In this document: positions 1 to 7,787 of the stretch, one piece after another
How the letters are laid out: every line of letters begins with the position of its first letter
Position numbering within the stretch: the first letter of the stretch is position 1
Source of the DNA: Chloroflexota bacterium
Lineage (GTDB): Bacteria > Chloroflexota > Dehalococcoidia > Tepidiformales > Tepidiformaceae
Assembly: GCA_016234445.1 (NCBI GenBank)
Contig: JACRBT010000002.1
Span: 186,001 to 250,000, forward strand
Direction of reading: 5' to 3'
Length of the DNA: 64,000 nucleotides
Position numbers and translations under genes: made by a program
The notes under the pieces: generated by a model
Told to the model about the DNA's origin: nothing
The model's input: only the letters and a program-made list of their open reading frames with translations
Databases searched by the model: none

Positions 1-144
1 GCGAACCGTGGGCCGCTCTTCGCGATGGCGTCGGCGGCCGGGGTCCTGCTCGTCCCGCTCGTGGTCTTCACCGGCATCGACCGGGGCTGGTTCGGGAACG
101 ACGATCAGTCGTCACAACAGGAGGACCACGGCGGTCATCAGTAG
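1..144 (+). CDS. C-terminal fragment of a membrane protein (partial)
   Basis: An open frame enters from the left edge and stops at TAG 142-144, giving 47 residues. It holds one strongly hydrophobic stretch (about residues 7-26, containing AAGVLLVPLVVF), a short GIDRGWFG segment, then a polar tail rich in Asp, Gln and His. This looks like the last transmembrane helix and cytoplasmic or extracellular tail of a membrane protein. The family cannot be named from this fragment. The gene is convergent with the MBL hydrolase that follows, 36 bases away. Confidence 0.5.
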   Translation, partial: ANRGPLFAMASAAGVLLVPLVVFTGIDRGWFGNDDQSSQQEDHGGHQ

Positions 145-180
145 GCGGGGCGGGGGCGTCAGGCCTGCGTTACATAACAG

Positions 181-1191
181 TCAGAACAGGTACGTGGTCC
201 CGACGGCGTTGTGGACATATGCCTCGGGGAAGGCCGCTGCCAGCGCCATCTGGGCCTTGTAGCCCGTGCAGTGCGCCGGCACGACGACGGCGGGGGCGAA
301 CCCGCGGAGGGCGTCGATCGTCGGACCGATGATCGGTTCGAAGAAGGCGCCGGAGAGGTGGAAGCCGCCGAGGACACCGTGGACGCGGTCGACCCCTGTG
401 AGCGCCTGTGCCCTGCGGACGATGTTGACGATGCCGGAATGCCCGCAGCCCGTGAGCACGACGAGCCCCTTGCCCCGGACGTTGACGATCACGCCCTGGT
501 CGTCGGCGAGGTGGGGTTCCGGCTCCCAGCCCCGCGGCGTTTCCGCCTGGAAGAACGGGAAGCCCTGCTCGAAGGTGGTCAGGCGCGGCACCTCGCCGGT
601 GACCAGCACGCACTCCGCCAGGAGCAGCGAGGGGTCTTCGGAGTCAAGCAGCAGGAAGCCAGCGCCTTCCAGCGCGGAACGCGACGGCGGCGGCAACGGC
701 ACCGGCAGTCCGCCCGGGGGCGCGGAACGGCGGTTCCGGTAGGCGGCGGGGTGGACGACCATCGGCATCCCGGATCTGCCGAGGCGATCGGCGAGACCGG
801 CGAGGCCGCCCGTGTGGTCGAAGTGGCCGTGGGAGAGGACCACCGCCTCCAGCTCCCAGGGGCTAATCTCCAGGCGGTCCATGTTCGCGACGAGGCCGTC
901 GGCCGACACCCCGGCATCAAAGAGCAGCGTGTGACGCTCGTCGCCCCGGGTGACGGTCACGAGGGCGGAGAAGCCGTGCTCGGCGTGGAGGGTCGCCCGC
1001 ACCTCCGGCGCGTCTATCAGCGGATTGTGGACTCCTGGCGCCCAGGGGCGGCGCCGGACCTGTTCGTCGCCGGGGAGGAGCGCGTCGATCTGGTTGTCGA
1101 CGAGCGTGGTGATCTCGAGGGCGTCGGCTTCGAGGAGGCGGAGAGCGGGCATGGCGGCGAAGACTCCCTGCGGGCAGCGTTCGGCAGCCAT
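181..1191 (-). CDS. MBL-fold metallo-hydrolase (COG1237-like)
   Basis: 336 aa. The metal-binding motif HGHFDH at residues 121-126, preceded by LLFDAG and followed by TGG, is the metallo-beta-lactamase signature. Late motifs LTGCGHSG and VVPAHCTG, and the overall length, fit the COG1237 group named after dihydropterin-ribofuranosyl-aminobenzene-phosphate synthase, most members of which are uncharacterised hydrolases. Expected to bind two metal ions in the cytoplasm; no signal peptide is visible. An internal Met at residue 14 (start 1152) is an alternative start and begins nearer the conserved region. Divergent from the beta-propeller gene; the 48-base gap contains TATAGT-like -10 sequence on this strand. 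Confidence 0.8.
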   Translation of the reverse strand: MAAERCPQGVFAAMPALRLLEADALEITTLVDNQIDALLPGDEQVRRRPWAPGVHNPLIDAPEVRATLHAEHGFSALVTVTRGDERHTLLFDAGVSADGLVANMDRLEISPWELEAVVLSHGHFDHTGGLAGLADRLGRSGMPMVVHPAAYRNRRSAPPGGLPVPLPPPSRSALEGAGFLLLDSEDPSLLLAECVLVTGEVPRLTTFEQGFPFFQAETPRGWEPEPHLADDQGVIVNVRGKGLVVLTGCGHSGIVNIVRRAQALTGVDRVHGVLGGFHLSGAFFEPIIGPTIDALRGFAPAVVVPAHCTGYKAQMALAAAFPEAYVHNAVGTTYLF

Positions 1192-1239
1192 CTTAGGACG
1201 TGCGGTCAGATAAGAGTCTAACTTCGCACTATATCAGTT

Positions 1240-2487
1240 ATGTGTTCATCACAGGCTGAAACCGGCCTGTTCCGGTACGCTCGCCCCGGAGGAGGCAACG
1301 CCCGAACTTTGGACGCCCATTCGATCATCATCGTTGACCGCGAGGCACAGGTTGCGTTGCACACGCCACACGACAGCGGCTGGATTCGCCGGGACCTCCG
1401 CGTGGCCGGGCGCTGGCCAGCCTGGAACCCCGTTCACGACCTGGTCGCCGTCTCCGTCGTCGAACCGCGTGGCGATGCCGTCCGTTCCGCCATCGAGCTG
1501 GTGGACCTCGACGGCCAGGTGGTACGCACTGCTCACGAGACCGCGCCGGGGGTGGCCCCGGTCATCGCCCCGCGCGTGCCCCACTATGCTCTCTGGTCGC
1601 CCGGAGGCGATATTCTCAGTTATGTCTCCCAGTCGACGTTCGGACTTGGCCTCTTCCTCACCCACGCCGACGGCAGTTTCGTCTCCGACCCGATCATCAC
1701 CGGCGCGCCACTCTTCCAGGCGTGGTGCCCGGACAACAACTTCCTCGCGGTCCACGCCGGCCCCGAGCTTTCGGTAGTGGAAGTGGATGGCAGCCGGAGC
1801 ACGGCGTCCGTGGCCGAACGGGCGGCCGGCTTCCGTGCGCCGGCCTACAGCGACGACGCCGAAGTCCTCGCCTATGCCGTCCCCATCGAGGGAGGCACGG
1901 CCGTGATGCGTGCGCTCTTCCAGGGCACCGGCAGCCGCGAGGCTCACCGGTTCGCCGGGGGCGTCGCCCTCGGCTTCCGCCCGGGAACGGACGACCTCTC
2001 TGTGGCGGTCACCGGGGACCCGGAGTCCGGGAGCTTCGACGAACTCTGGACGCTACCGCCCGAGGAAGGCGTGGCGCCCCATCGCATCTGGCACGGCCCT
2101 TTCGTCTCGTTCATCTGGGCGCCGGACGGGAGCCGGGTTGCCGTCGTCGTCCCCACCCAGTCGGGCGACGGGCGGTACGCGATCCAGCTCGTCACGCCCG
2201 ACGGCCACTACGCCGGGGCGACGGAGGGTTTCGTCCCCTCGGGCGACATGCGCATCTACTTCGGCTTCTTCGACCAGTACAGCCAGTCGCATTCGCTCTG
2301 GTCGGCCGACAGCACGCGGATGGTCCTGGCGGGACGGCTGGTGAGCGACACAGTCCACACGTCGTTCGGCGACGCCGCCGGAGACTACGTTATGACGTGG
2401 GAAGCCGAACGCGGAGGGCGGCTGGAACGGGTCGCGCCCGGGGAACTCGGCTTCTACCGGCCGAAGGCGAAAACAGTCATCAGGTAG
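1240..2487 (+). CDS. TolB/WD40-like beta-propeller protein, function unknown
   Basis: 415 aa with no signal peptide or membrane segment. Repeated blocks of the form WSPGGDILSYVSQ, WCPDNNFLAV, WAPDGSRVAVV and WSADSTRMVLAG recur every 45-60 residues, the pattern of TolB/PD40-type propeller blades (W-S-P-D-G-x-x-[IL]-[AV]). Such domains usually mediate protein contacts or accompany peptidases; no enzymatic domain is seen here. The ATG at 1240 is the first in frame and lies only 48 bases from the divergent MBL gene. The specific role is unknown. Confidence 0.65.
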   Translation: MCSSQAETGLFRYARPGGGNARTLDAHSIIIVDREAQVALHTPHDSGWIRRDLRVAGRWPAWNPVHDLVAVSVVEPRGDAVRSAIELVDLDGQVVRTAHETAPGVAPVIAPRVPHYALWSPGGDILSYVSQSTFGLGLFLTHADGSFVSDPIITGAPLFQAWCPDNNFLAVHAGPELSVVEVDGSRSTASVAERAAGFRAPAYSDDAEVLAYAVPIEGGTAVMRALFQGTGSREAHRFAGGVALGFRPGTDDLSVAVTGDPESGSFDELWTLPPEEGVAPHRIWHGPFVSFIWAPDGSRVAVVVPTQSGDGRYAIQLVTPDGHYAGATEGFVPSGDMRIYFGFFDQYSQSHSLWSADSTRMVLAGRLVSDTVHTSFGDAAGDYVMTWEAERGGRLERVAPGELGFYRPKAKTVIR

Positions 2488-2602
2488 GGCCGGGAGCCGC
2501 CCGGCGGACCGGCGACGTAAACGGCGGGTAAGTCTCGAAATTGAAGGCGGCGATCCCCGGGGGTTACACTCGCACTGAGTACCGGGCGGCGAGTCCGGAA
2601 AG

Positions 2603-3943
2603 GTGGCCCCCCACTCGATGGAATCCCCCCGTCCCATGATTGCACCGCCGACAGCGGCCGAGCGCATCGCGCGCGCGGCGATGCTCGTCTTCCTCCTCCT
2701 CGCGATCACCAGCCTCGCCTTCGCGCTGGGCTACCTTGTCCGCGACTCTTCCAGTGACAGTTCCACCTCGTCGACGACCCCGTCGGGGAGCGCGGCAGTC
2801 GCGGGAGGGAACGACCCCGTGGGCGCCGCGATCATCTCCGAGATCTACTCGCTCCTGAAAGCGAACCACGTCGATGGCGCCATCATCGACGCCGCGAGTA
2901 TCCGCGACGCAGCGATCAACGGGATCATCGCCTCGCTGAACGACCCTCACACGCAATACATCTCGCCGCAGGACGTCGAATCCGTGTCGTCGGACCTCAG
3001 TTCGACCTACCAGGGCATCGGCGCAAGCGTTTCCGACAACAGCGGCGAGATCCAGATCATCGCTCCCTTCCGGGGCTCCCCGGCCGAGGAAGCGGGCATC
3101 CGCGCGGGCGACGTGGTCCTTGAGGTCGATGGCGAAAAGACCGACGGCTGGACCGACCAGCAGGCCGTCAAGCGCATCCGCGGACTCAAGGGCACGACGG
3201 TGACCCTGACGGTGCGCCACGTCGACGACTCGGTCGAGACCATCACCATCACCCGCGGCGACATCGACATCGAGAGTGTGTTCGTTGAACCGAACCTGGA
3301 AGTCATCCCCGGCGAAAGCGGTAAGAAGGTCGTCGACCGCGATGGGAAGGAAGCGACCGACATCGGGTTCGTCGCCATCGCCGGCTTCCACGACAAGACG
3401 CTCAGCGAGCTCAGGACGAAGCTGGCCGGGGTCGAAAGCAAAGGCTACAAGGGGCTCATCGTCGACCTTCGCGGCAACCCGGGCGGGCAGCTTCTCGCCG
3501 TCCTCCAGGTGGCCGACGAATTCCTGAACAGCGGCATCATCATGAGCGAGGTCGACTCCGCCGGAAAGAAGACGTCGCAATCGGCCAGGCAGGGCGGAAT
3601 GGTGACGAAGATCCCCGTGGTCATCCTGATGGACCGCTCCAGCGCGAGCGCCTCCGAAGTCCTGGCCGCGGCCCTTCGTGACAACGGCCGGGCGACCATC
3701 GTCGGGACGCGCAGCTTCGGCAAGGGCACGGTGAACCAGCTCCAACCGCTGAAGAACTGCGGCGACCCGGCCGGCTGCGGCGCGCTCTACATCTCCGTCG
3801 GCCGCTGGCTGACGCCCAAGGGCGAACAGATTGAGGGCATCGGGGTGCAGCCCGACGTGGAGATCCCGATGACCTCCGAGGAATACATCGACCAGGGCGA
3901 CATCCAGATGTTCAAGGCCATTGAGATCCTGCGCGGCAAGTAA
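2603..3943 (+). CDS. S41-family C-terminal processing (tail-specific) protease
   Basis: 446 aa. Domains in order: short cytoplasmic N-terminus, one membrane anchor (about residues 25-47), a Ser/Thr-rich linker, an N-terminal helical region, a PDZ domain (about 125-200; GSPAEEAGIRAGDVVLEVDG), and the S41 core. The nucleophile region is DRSSASASEVLAAAL and the general base lies in FGKGTVNQLQ, so the Ser-Lys dyad is intact. CtpA/Prc enzymes cleave proteins from their C-termini outside the membrane. A TACACT -10 candidate lies at 2565-2570. The start is GTG 2603; ATG 2618 is an alternative. It lies directly upstream of smpB and ssrA. Confidence 0.88.
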   Translation: MAPHSMESPRPMIAPPTAAERIARAAMLVFLLLAITSLAFALGYLVRDSSSDSSTSSTTPSGSAAVAGGNDPVGAAIISEIYSLLKANHVDGAIIDAASIRDAAINGIIASLNDPHTQYISPQDVESVSSDLSSTYQGIGASVSDNSGEIQIIAPFRGSPAEEAGIRAGDVVLEVDGEKTDGWTDQQAVKRIRGLKGTTVTLTVRHVDDSVETITITRGDIDIESVFVEPNLEVIPGESGKKVVDRDGKEATDIGFVAIAGFHDKTLSELRTKLAGVESKGYKGLIVDLRGNPGGQLLAVLQVADEFLNSGIIMSEVDSAGKKTSQSARQGGMVTKIPVVILMDRSSASASEVLAAALRDNGRATIVGTRSFGKGTVNQLQPLKNCGDPAGCGALYISVGRWLTPKGEQIEGIGVQPDVEIPMTSEEYIDQGDIQMFKAIEILRGK

Positions 3944-3976
3944 AGGCGCGCTACACTCGAAGGACGAAGGAACGAG

Positions 3977-4011
3977 CGGCCCCGCACCCGCCACCGCGGA
4001 CGGGGCCGTTT
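3977..4011 (+). terminator. Hairpin with short T run after the S41 protease gene
   Basis: The arms CGGCCCCG (3977-3984) and CGGGGCCG (4001-4008) are perfectly complementary around a 16-base loop and are followed by TTT. The T run is short, so termination may be partial; smpB starts 10 bases later. A TACACT -10 candidate at 3952-3957 could serve smpB, in which case the hairpin lies in its leader. Confidence 0.45.
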
Positions 4012-4020
4012 CGATGTCAG

Positions 4021-4485
4021 ATGGCCACCACGAAATCCGACGCCCGCATCGCGGAGAATCGCCGCGCCCGCCACGACTACGAGATCCTCGGCCGCTATGA
4101 GGCAGGCGTCGCCCTGACCGGCTCCGAGATCAAGTCCGTGCGCGACCACAAAGTCCAGCTCCAGGGGGCCTACGCGCGCGTCAAGGACGGCGAAATCTGG
4201 CTGATCGACGTCCACATCGCCCCCTACGCCAACGCCGGCTACGCGGGCCACAATCCCACCCGCGACCGCAAGCTGCTTCTCCATCGCAAGGAGATCACCC
4301 GGATCGCCCAGCTGATGGGAGAGCAGGCGCTGACGCTGATCCCGCTGGCGATGTACTTCAAGCACGGCCGCGCGAAGGTGGAGATAGGCCTCTGCCGTGG
4401 GCTCAAGCGTTATGACAAACGTGAACGCATCGCCGAACGCGACGTCCACCGCGATATCGCCCGGGCCGTCCGCCGGAACGCCTGA
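4021..4485 (+). CDS. smpB: SsrA-binding protein SmpB
   Basis: 154 aa, the usual length. It binds tmRNA and carries it into stalled ribosomes for trans-translation. Recognisable family blocks are IAENRRARHDYEI near the N-terminus, RYEAGVALTGSEIKSVR, the RKLLLHRKEI segment, LIPLAMYFKHGRAKVEIGL, and a basic tail KRYDKRERIAERD that enters the ribosomal decoding region. The ATG at 4021 gives the conserved N-terminus. Its partner RNA, ssrA, begins 65 bases downstream on the same strand. Confidence 0.96.
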   Translation: MATTKSDARIAENRRARHDYEILGRYEAGVALTGSEIKSVRDHKVQLQGAYARVKDGEIWLIDVHIAPYANAGYAGHNPTRDRKLLLHRKEITRIAQLMGEQALTLIPLAMYFKHGRAKVEIGLCRGLKRYDKRERIAERDVHRDIARAVRRNA

Positions 4486-4506
4486 CGCTGCCCCGAACAG
4501 GTGTGC

Positions 4507-4512
4507 TATACT
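4507..4512 (+). promoter_or_regulatory. -10 element of ssrA
   Basis: TATACT within GTGCTATACTGG, 37 bases before the mature tmRNA 5' end. No good -35 is visible (CTGACG at 4482-4487 has 19-base spacing). Between -10 and the mature RNA, GGCGCC at 4521-4526 and again at 4537-4542 can form a hairpin in the 5' precursor, which RNase P would remove. Confidence 0.5.
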
Positions 4513-4549
4513 GGTGTCACGGCGCCGCATCCGTGGGGCGCCAACCTGT

Positions 4550-4907
4550 GGGGACGAAAGGATTCGACAGGAGGCCAGGTAGCCGGATAGCAGGCCGAGG
4601 TTGGTTGTCACCCTCGTTAATCAGGCGACCAAAAACAGTTGGCAATCGTCAACTCGCACTCGCCGCCTAAGTAGCGACGACGTCCTTCCTGACTCTCGGC
4701 CCGGTGGGGTTGGGAAAGGGCGCTGCAATGCCGGGATGCCGCCAGGGGACGCCGATGCGCCTGGCGAAAGACTCATCGGCTGGCCGGACCGCGTGGGGAC
4801 CACCATCGCAGCGGTACGGTGAGATCCCAATCGGTGGGAAAGCCTGTAGGACAATCCGGAGCCGCACTTCTCTGGACCGGGGGTTCAACTCCCCCGCGTC
4901 TCCACCA
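4550..4907 (+). ncRNA. ssrA: Transfer-messenger RNA (tmRNA)
   Basis: One-piece tmRNA of 358 bases. The 5' end GGGGACG pairs over seven positions with CGTCTCC just before the encoded ACCA at the 3' end. GAAAGGATTCGACAGG is the universal tmRNA 5' signature, and the T arm GGACCGGGGGTTCAACTCC is clear. PK1 can be drawn with CGAGG/CCTCG and GGTTGTC/GGCGACC, followed by the tag reading frame. It rescues ribosomes on broken mRNAs with SmpB, encoded just upstream. A strong terminator follows. Confidence 0.96.
4641..4670 (+). other. tmRNA tag-peptide reading frame (GNRQLALAA)
   Basis: GGC at 4641 is the likely resume codon: it sits ten bases after the 3' arm of PK1 and is preceded by ACAGTT, resembling the ATAGTC before the E. 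coli resume codon. The frame reads GNRQLALAA then TAA (4668-4670). The LALAA ending is the classic degradation signal. A Gly first residue is less common than Ala but is known among tmRNA tags. Confidence 0.8.
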
Positions 4908-4920
4908 ACGCTCCCAGCCA

Positions 4921-4951
4921 GGCCCGGCGAACTTGTGTCGCCGGGCCTTTT
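4921..4951 (+). terminator. Intrinsic terminator of ssrA
   Basis: Perfect ten-base-pair stem GGCCCGGCGA (4921-4930) with TCGCCGGGCC (4938-4947), a seven-base loop, then TTTT. It lies 13 bases after the tmRNA 3' end. Confidence 0.88.
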
Positions 4952-4983
4952 CCGTGTGCGGAGGGCTGGGGGCGCGGGCAGGG

Positions 4984-5152
4984 GGTGTGCCATCGGGGGA
5001 GAAGCCGCTCCTTCGCAGTCGCGGTACGGATGGATGGTGTGCCGGCCGTGGAGACGCCGCTCCTTCCCAGTCGCGGTACGGAAGTCGCGGTACGGATGGG
5101 TGGGGTGCCGTGGGGGGACGCCGCAGCGTGCCGGTGGCGGTACGGAAATGGG
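4984..5152 (+). repeat. Degenerate tandem repeats with AGTCGCGGTACGGA core
   Basis: This fills most of the gap between ssrA and the PhzF gene. The core AGTCGCGGTACGGA occurs exactly at 5017-5030, 5069-5082 and 5083-5096, with a fourth variant (GTGGCGGTACGGA) at 5134-5146. Cores one and two are preceded by GCCGCTCCTTCGC or GCCGCTCCTTCCC; core one and core three are followed by TGGATGG or TGGGTGG. Unit spacing is about 50 bases with one truncated 14-base unit. Open frames across it on both strands are low-complexity and are not taken as genes. A related copy lies at 50298-50321. Confidence 0.7.
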
Positions 5153-5163
5153 CCGCGCTCTGC

Positions 5164-5169
5164 TATCCT
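5164..5169 (+). promoter_or_regulatory. -10 candidate giving a leaderless PhzF mRNA
   Basis: TATCCT lies seven bases before the ATG at 5177, so a start about seven bases downstream would begin at or next to the A of the start codon. No ribosome binding site precedes the ATG, consistent with a leaderless transcript. Confidence 0.4.
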
Positions 5170-5176
5170 GCTGGCC

Positions 5177-6073
5177 ATGCCGGACTACCAGGTCAAGATC
5201 ATCGATGCCTTCACGACGCGGCGCTACGCCGGGAACCCCTGCGGGGTCATCACCCGGGCTGATGGGCTAACCGAAGCACAAATGCAGTCCATCGCGCGCG
5301 AGCTCAACGCCAGCGAAACGGCGTTCGTCTTCCCCTCGCAGCGCGCCAGCTTCCGGGTCCGCTTCTTCACTCCCGCGAAGGAAATCCCGCTTGCCGGCCA
5401 CCCCACGATCGCGACGATGCACGCCCTCGTCGAAGAAGGCCGCATCGACCTCTCCGGAGGCCCCAGGCGCGTCATCCAGGAACTCAACATCGGCATCCTC
5501 CCCGTCGACATCGCCCTCGACGCCGACCGGAACGTCCGCGTGGTGATGACCCAGGCGAAGCCCGAGTTCGGGCGGCGCCTCGACCGGAACGTCTTCGCCC
5601 AGGCACTCGGGATCAAGCCCTCCGACATCGTCGACAACGTGCCGGTCCAGGTGGTGAGCACAGGGACGCCCCAGGCGATGGTGCCCGTCCGGTCGATCGA
5701 GGTGCTCAAGCGCCTCCGGCCCGACGTCCAGCACCTCAGCGACCTCGAACAGGTGGGCCACTACTTCAGCGTCCACGTTTTCGCGCTGGAGGCCTTCGAA
5801 GCGGGCCACCGCGCCCACGCCCGCCACTTCGCCGCGAGCGCCGGCGTCTCGGAGGACCCTGTCACCGGCAGCGCCACGGGCGGGATGGCGGCTTACCTCT
5901 GGAAGTACGGCCTCGTCCGCGACCGGTCCTACACGGTGGAGCAGGGCCACATCATGGGCCGGCCGGGCGTCGTCGAGGTCGAAGTGGACCCTGATGGGGA
6001 CGGCGAAGAGCCCGCGGCGGTGCGAATCGCCGGGACCGCGGTGACCGTGCTGAAGGGCACCATTACCGTCTGA
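5177..6073 (+). CDS. PhzF-family isomerase/epimerase-like protein
   Basis: 298 aa, typical length. Family blocks: YQVKIIDAFTTRRYAGNPCGV at the N-terminus, ELNASETAFVFPS with the conserved Glu used as catalytic base in PhzF, FFTPAKEIPLAGHPTIAT, and SEDPVTGSATGGMAAYLW in the second half. These are two DAP-epimerase-like barrels. PhzF enzymes isomerise small metabolites; the substrate here is unknown and there are no phenazine genes nearby. A longer frame reaches upstream to 4985 but runs through repeats; 5177 starts exactly at the conserved N-terminus. Confidence 0.9.
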   Translation: MPDYQVKIIDAFTTRRYAGNPCGVITRADGLTEAQMQSIARELNASETAFVFPSQRASFRVRFFTPAKEIPLAGHPTIATMHALVEEGRIDLSGGPRRVIQELNIGILPVDIALDADRNVRVVMTQAKPEFGRRLDRNVFAQALGIKPSDIVDNVPVQVVSTGTPQAMVPVRSIEVLKRLRPDVQHLSDLEQVGHYFSVHVFALEAFEAGHRAHARHFAASAGVSEDPVTGSATGGMAAYLWKYGLVRDRSYTVEQGHIMGRPGVVEVEVDPDGDGEEPAAVRIAGTAVTVLKGTITV

Positions 6074-6101
6074 ACCCCCGGGGCTCTGGTAAGCTCAGCG
6101 C

Positions 6102-6833
6102 GTGAGCGAGGCAGCCGGGTTCCAGGAAGCGGAGGAATTGCTCCTCCAGGGCGAATTCCAGGACTGCCGCTCGCTCTGGTACTCGTCGAATTACGTCTAC
6201 CTGGCGACCCTTTGCGCGGACACGCGGCAGTTCGCCGCGGTCTACAAGCCCCTGCGCGGCGAAAACCCGCTCTGGGACTTTCCCGACGGCACCCTCTACC
6301 GGCGCGAGGTGGCCGCATACCGGTTGTCCCGGCTGCTCGGCTGGGAGTTCATCCCGCCGACTGTCGTCCGCGACGGGCCGCAGGGCGTTGGCGCCGTCCA
6401 GCTCTTCGTCCAGCACGACAGCCAGCTGCACTACTTCGAACAGCGCGAAGTCCCCGAACTGGTGCCGCAGCTGCAGCGCATGGCCGTCTTCGATTATGTC
6501 GCGAACAACGCCGACCGGAAGGGTGGTCACTGCTTGCTCGACCAGCACGGCCGGGTCTGGGGCATCGACCACGGCCTCTGCTTCCACGCGCAGTACAAGA
6601 TGCGCACGGTCATCTGGGATTGGGCGGAGGAGGCAATCCCCGGCGAATGGCTCGACGACGTCGCCCGGGCGGCAGCCGCGATCGAGGCCCATGACCCTAC
6701 CGCCGCCGCCTTCGTTTCTTTGCTCGAACCTGGCGAGGCGCTGGCGCTGGTGGGGCGGGCACGACAGCTGATCGAAAGCGGGCACTTCCCCACACCCGGC
6801 CCCCATCGCAGCTACCCCTGGCCGCTCGTGTAA
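6102..6833 (+). CDS. SCO1664-family protein (lipid-kinase-like fold)
   Basis: 243 aa. The blocks AVYKPLRGENPLWDFPDGTLY, REVAAYRLSRLLGWEFIPPTV, FDYVANNADRKGGHCLLD and WGIDHGLCFH match the SCO1664 family of actinobacterial and chloroflexal proteins related to PI3/4-kinase and HipA-like folds. The VANNADRKGGH segment resembles a kinase catalytic loop and IDHGLCF a metal-binding DFG-like loop. Substrate unknown. GTG 6102 follows TAAGCT (6090-6095) by six bases with no ribosome binding site, so this gene too may be leaderless. It starts 28 bases after the PhzF gene. Confidence 0.8.
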   Translation: MSEAAGFQEAEELLLQGEFQDCRSLWYSSNYVYLATLCADTRQFAAVYKPLRGENPLWDFPDGTLYRREVAAYRLSRLLGWEFIPPTVVRDGPQGVGAVQLFVQHDSQLHYFEQREVPELVPQLQRMAVFDYVANNADRKGGHCLLDQHGRVWGIDHGLCFHAQYKMRTVIWDWAEEAIPGEWLDDVARAAAAIEAHDPTAAAFVSLLEPGEALALVGRARQLIESGHFPTPGPHRSYPWPLV

Positions 6834-6886
6834 CCCCGCACAGGTCGCTGGCGTCCCGTAGAATGCCCGGCACTGGAGGTCCTCCC

Positions 6887-7726
6887 ATGCCGCTCAAGAC
6901 CGTCACCGTCGGCAACGTCCAGGTCACGCCCCTGCTCGACACGCCGGTGCTCATGAATCCGCAGCACTTCATGCCCCAGCACGCGGACCAGTTCCTCACC
7001 GACTACGGCCACATGGCCGACTCGCGCGGCCTCTTCACCATGAGCATCACCACGTTCCTGGTGCGCTCCGCCGGCAAGACGATCCTGATCGACACCGGGC
7101 TTGGCAACCGCCGCCGGCCCAACTTCCCGCCGGGGCGCCTCGACGAGCGCATGGCTGAGGCCGGGGTGTCGCCCGAGGAGATAGACCTCGTGGTCCACAC
7201 CCACCTCCACATCGACCACGTCGGCTGGAACACCGTCGACGACGAAGCGGGCATCCGGCGGATCTTCTTCCCGAACGCACAGTTCTGCATCCAGCAGCCC
7301 GAATGGGACTACTGGATGCAGCCGGAGCGGCTTGCCGAGCCGGGCAACGCTCACCTGGTCGAGTGCGTGGAGCCGCTCAAGGACACGGGGCGAATTCGCT
7401 TCTTCGGCGGCGAAGGGGCGCTCGACGAGAACCTGACCTTCATCGCCACGCCGGGCCACACCCCCGGCCACGTCGCCGTCGGCATCTTCTCCGCGGGCGA
7501 CAAGGCGGTCATCATCGGCGATGCCAGCCACCACCCGGTGCAGCTCGACCACCCGGACTGGTCGCCGGCCTTCGACACCGACCCGGTGCAGTCGGCGAAG
7601 ACCCGGGACCGGTTGTTCGACGACGCGGCTGCCGACGGCCGCACGTGGATCGCCGGGCACTGGGAATACCCGGGCATGGGCCGGATCGTCCGCATCGACG
7701 GGAAACGCGTCTTCCGGGCGCTCTGA
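6887..7726 (+). CDS. MBL-fold metallo-hydrolase (lactonase-like)
   Basis: 279 aa. HTHLHIDHVGW is the metal-binding HxHxDH motif; later ligands are in ATPGHTPGHVAV (His), IGDASHHP (bridging Asp) and AGHWEYPGMG (His). The arrangement resembles lactonase-like MBL proteins of COG0491, which hydrolyse lactones or small esters; the substrate is not predictable. ATG 6887 is preceded by GGAGGT seven bases upstream and starts directly in beta-strand sequence, so it is preferred over the ATG at 6863. TAGAAT at 6859-6864 is a -10 candidate. Confidence 0.85.
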   Translation: MPLKTVTVGNVQVTPLLDTPVLMNPQHFMPQHADQFLTDYGHMADSRGLFTMSITTFLVRSAGKTILIDTGLGNRRRPNFPPGRLDERMAEAGVSPEEIDLVVHTHLHIDHVGWNTVDDEAGIRRIFFPNAQFCIQQPEWDYWMQPERLAEPGNAHLVECVEPLKDTGRIRFFGGEGALDENLTFIATPGHTPGHVAVGIFSAGDKAVIIGDASHHPVQLDHPDWSPAFDTDPVQSAKTRDRLFDDAAADGRTWIAGHWEYPGMGRIVRIDGKRVFRAL

Positions 7727-7787
7727 TCCCCGCCCCTGCCCTCCCGCCGTTTGCCCGGAGGCACGGGCACGGGGGAAGCTAGGGGCG

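Noticed and set aside
4885-5178. 97-residue minus-strand frame in the gap after ssrA
   Set aside because: It translates the tandem repeat and the terminator; repeated PIRTAT segments come from repeat DNA.
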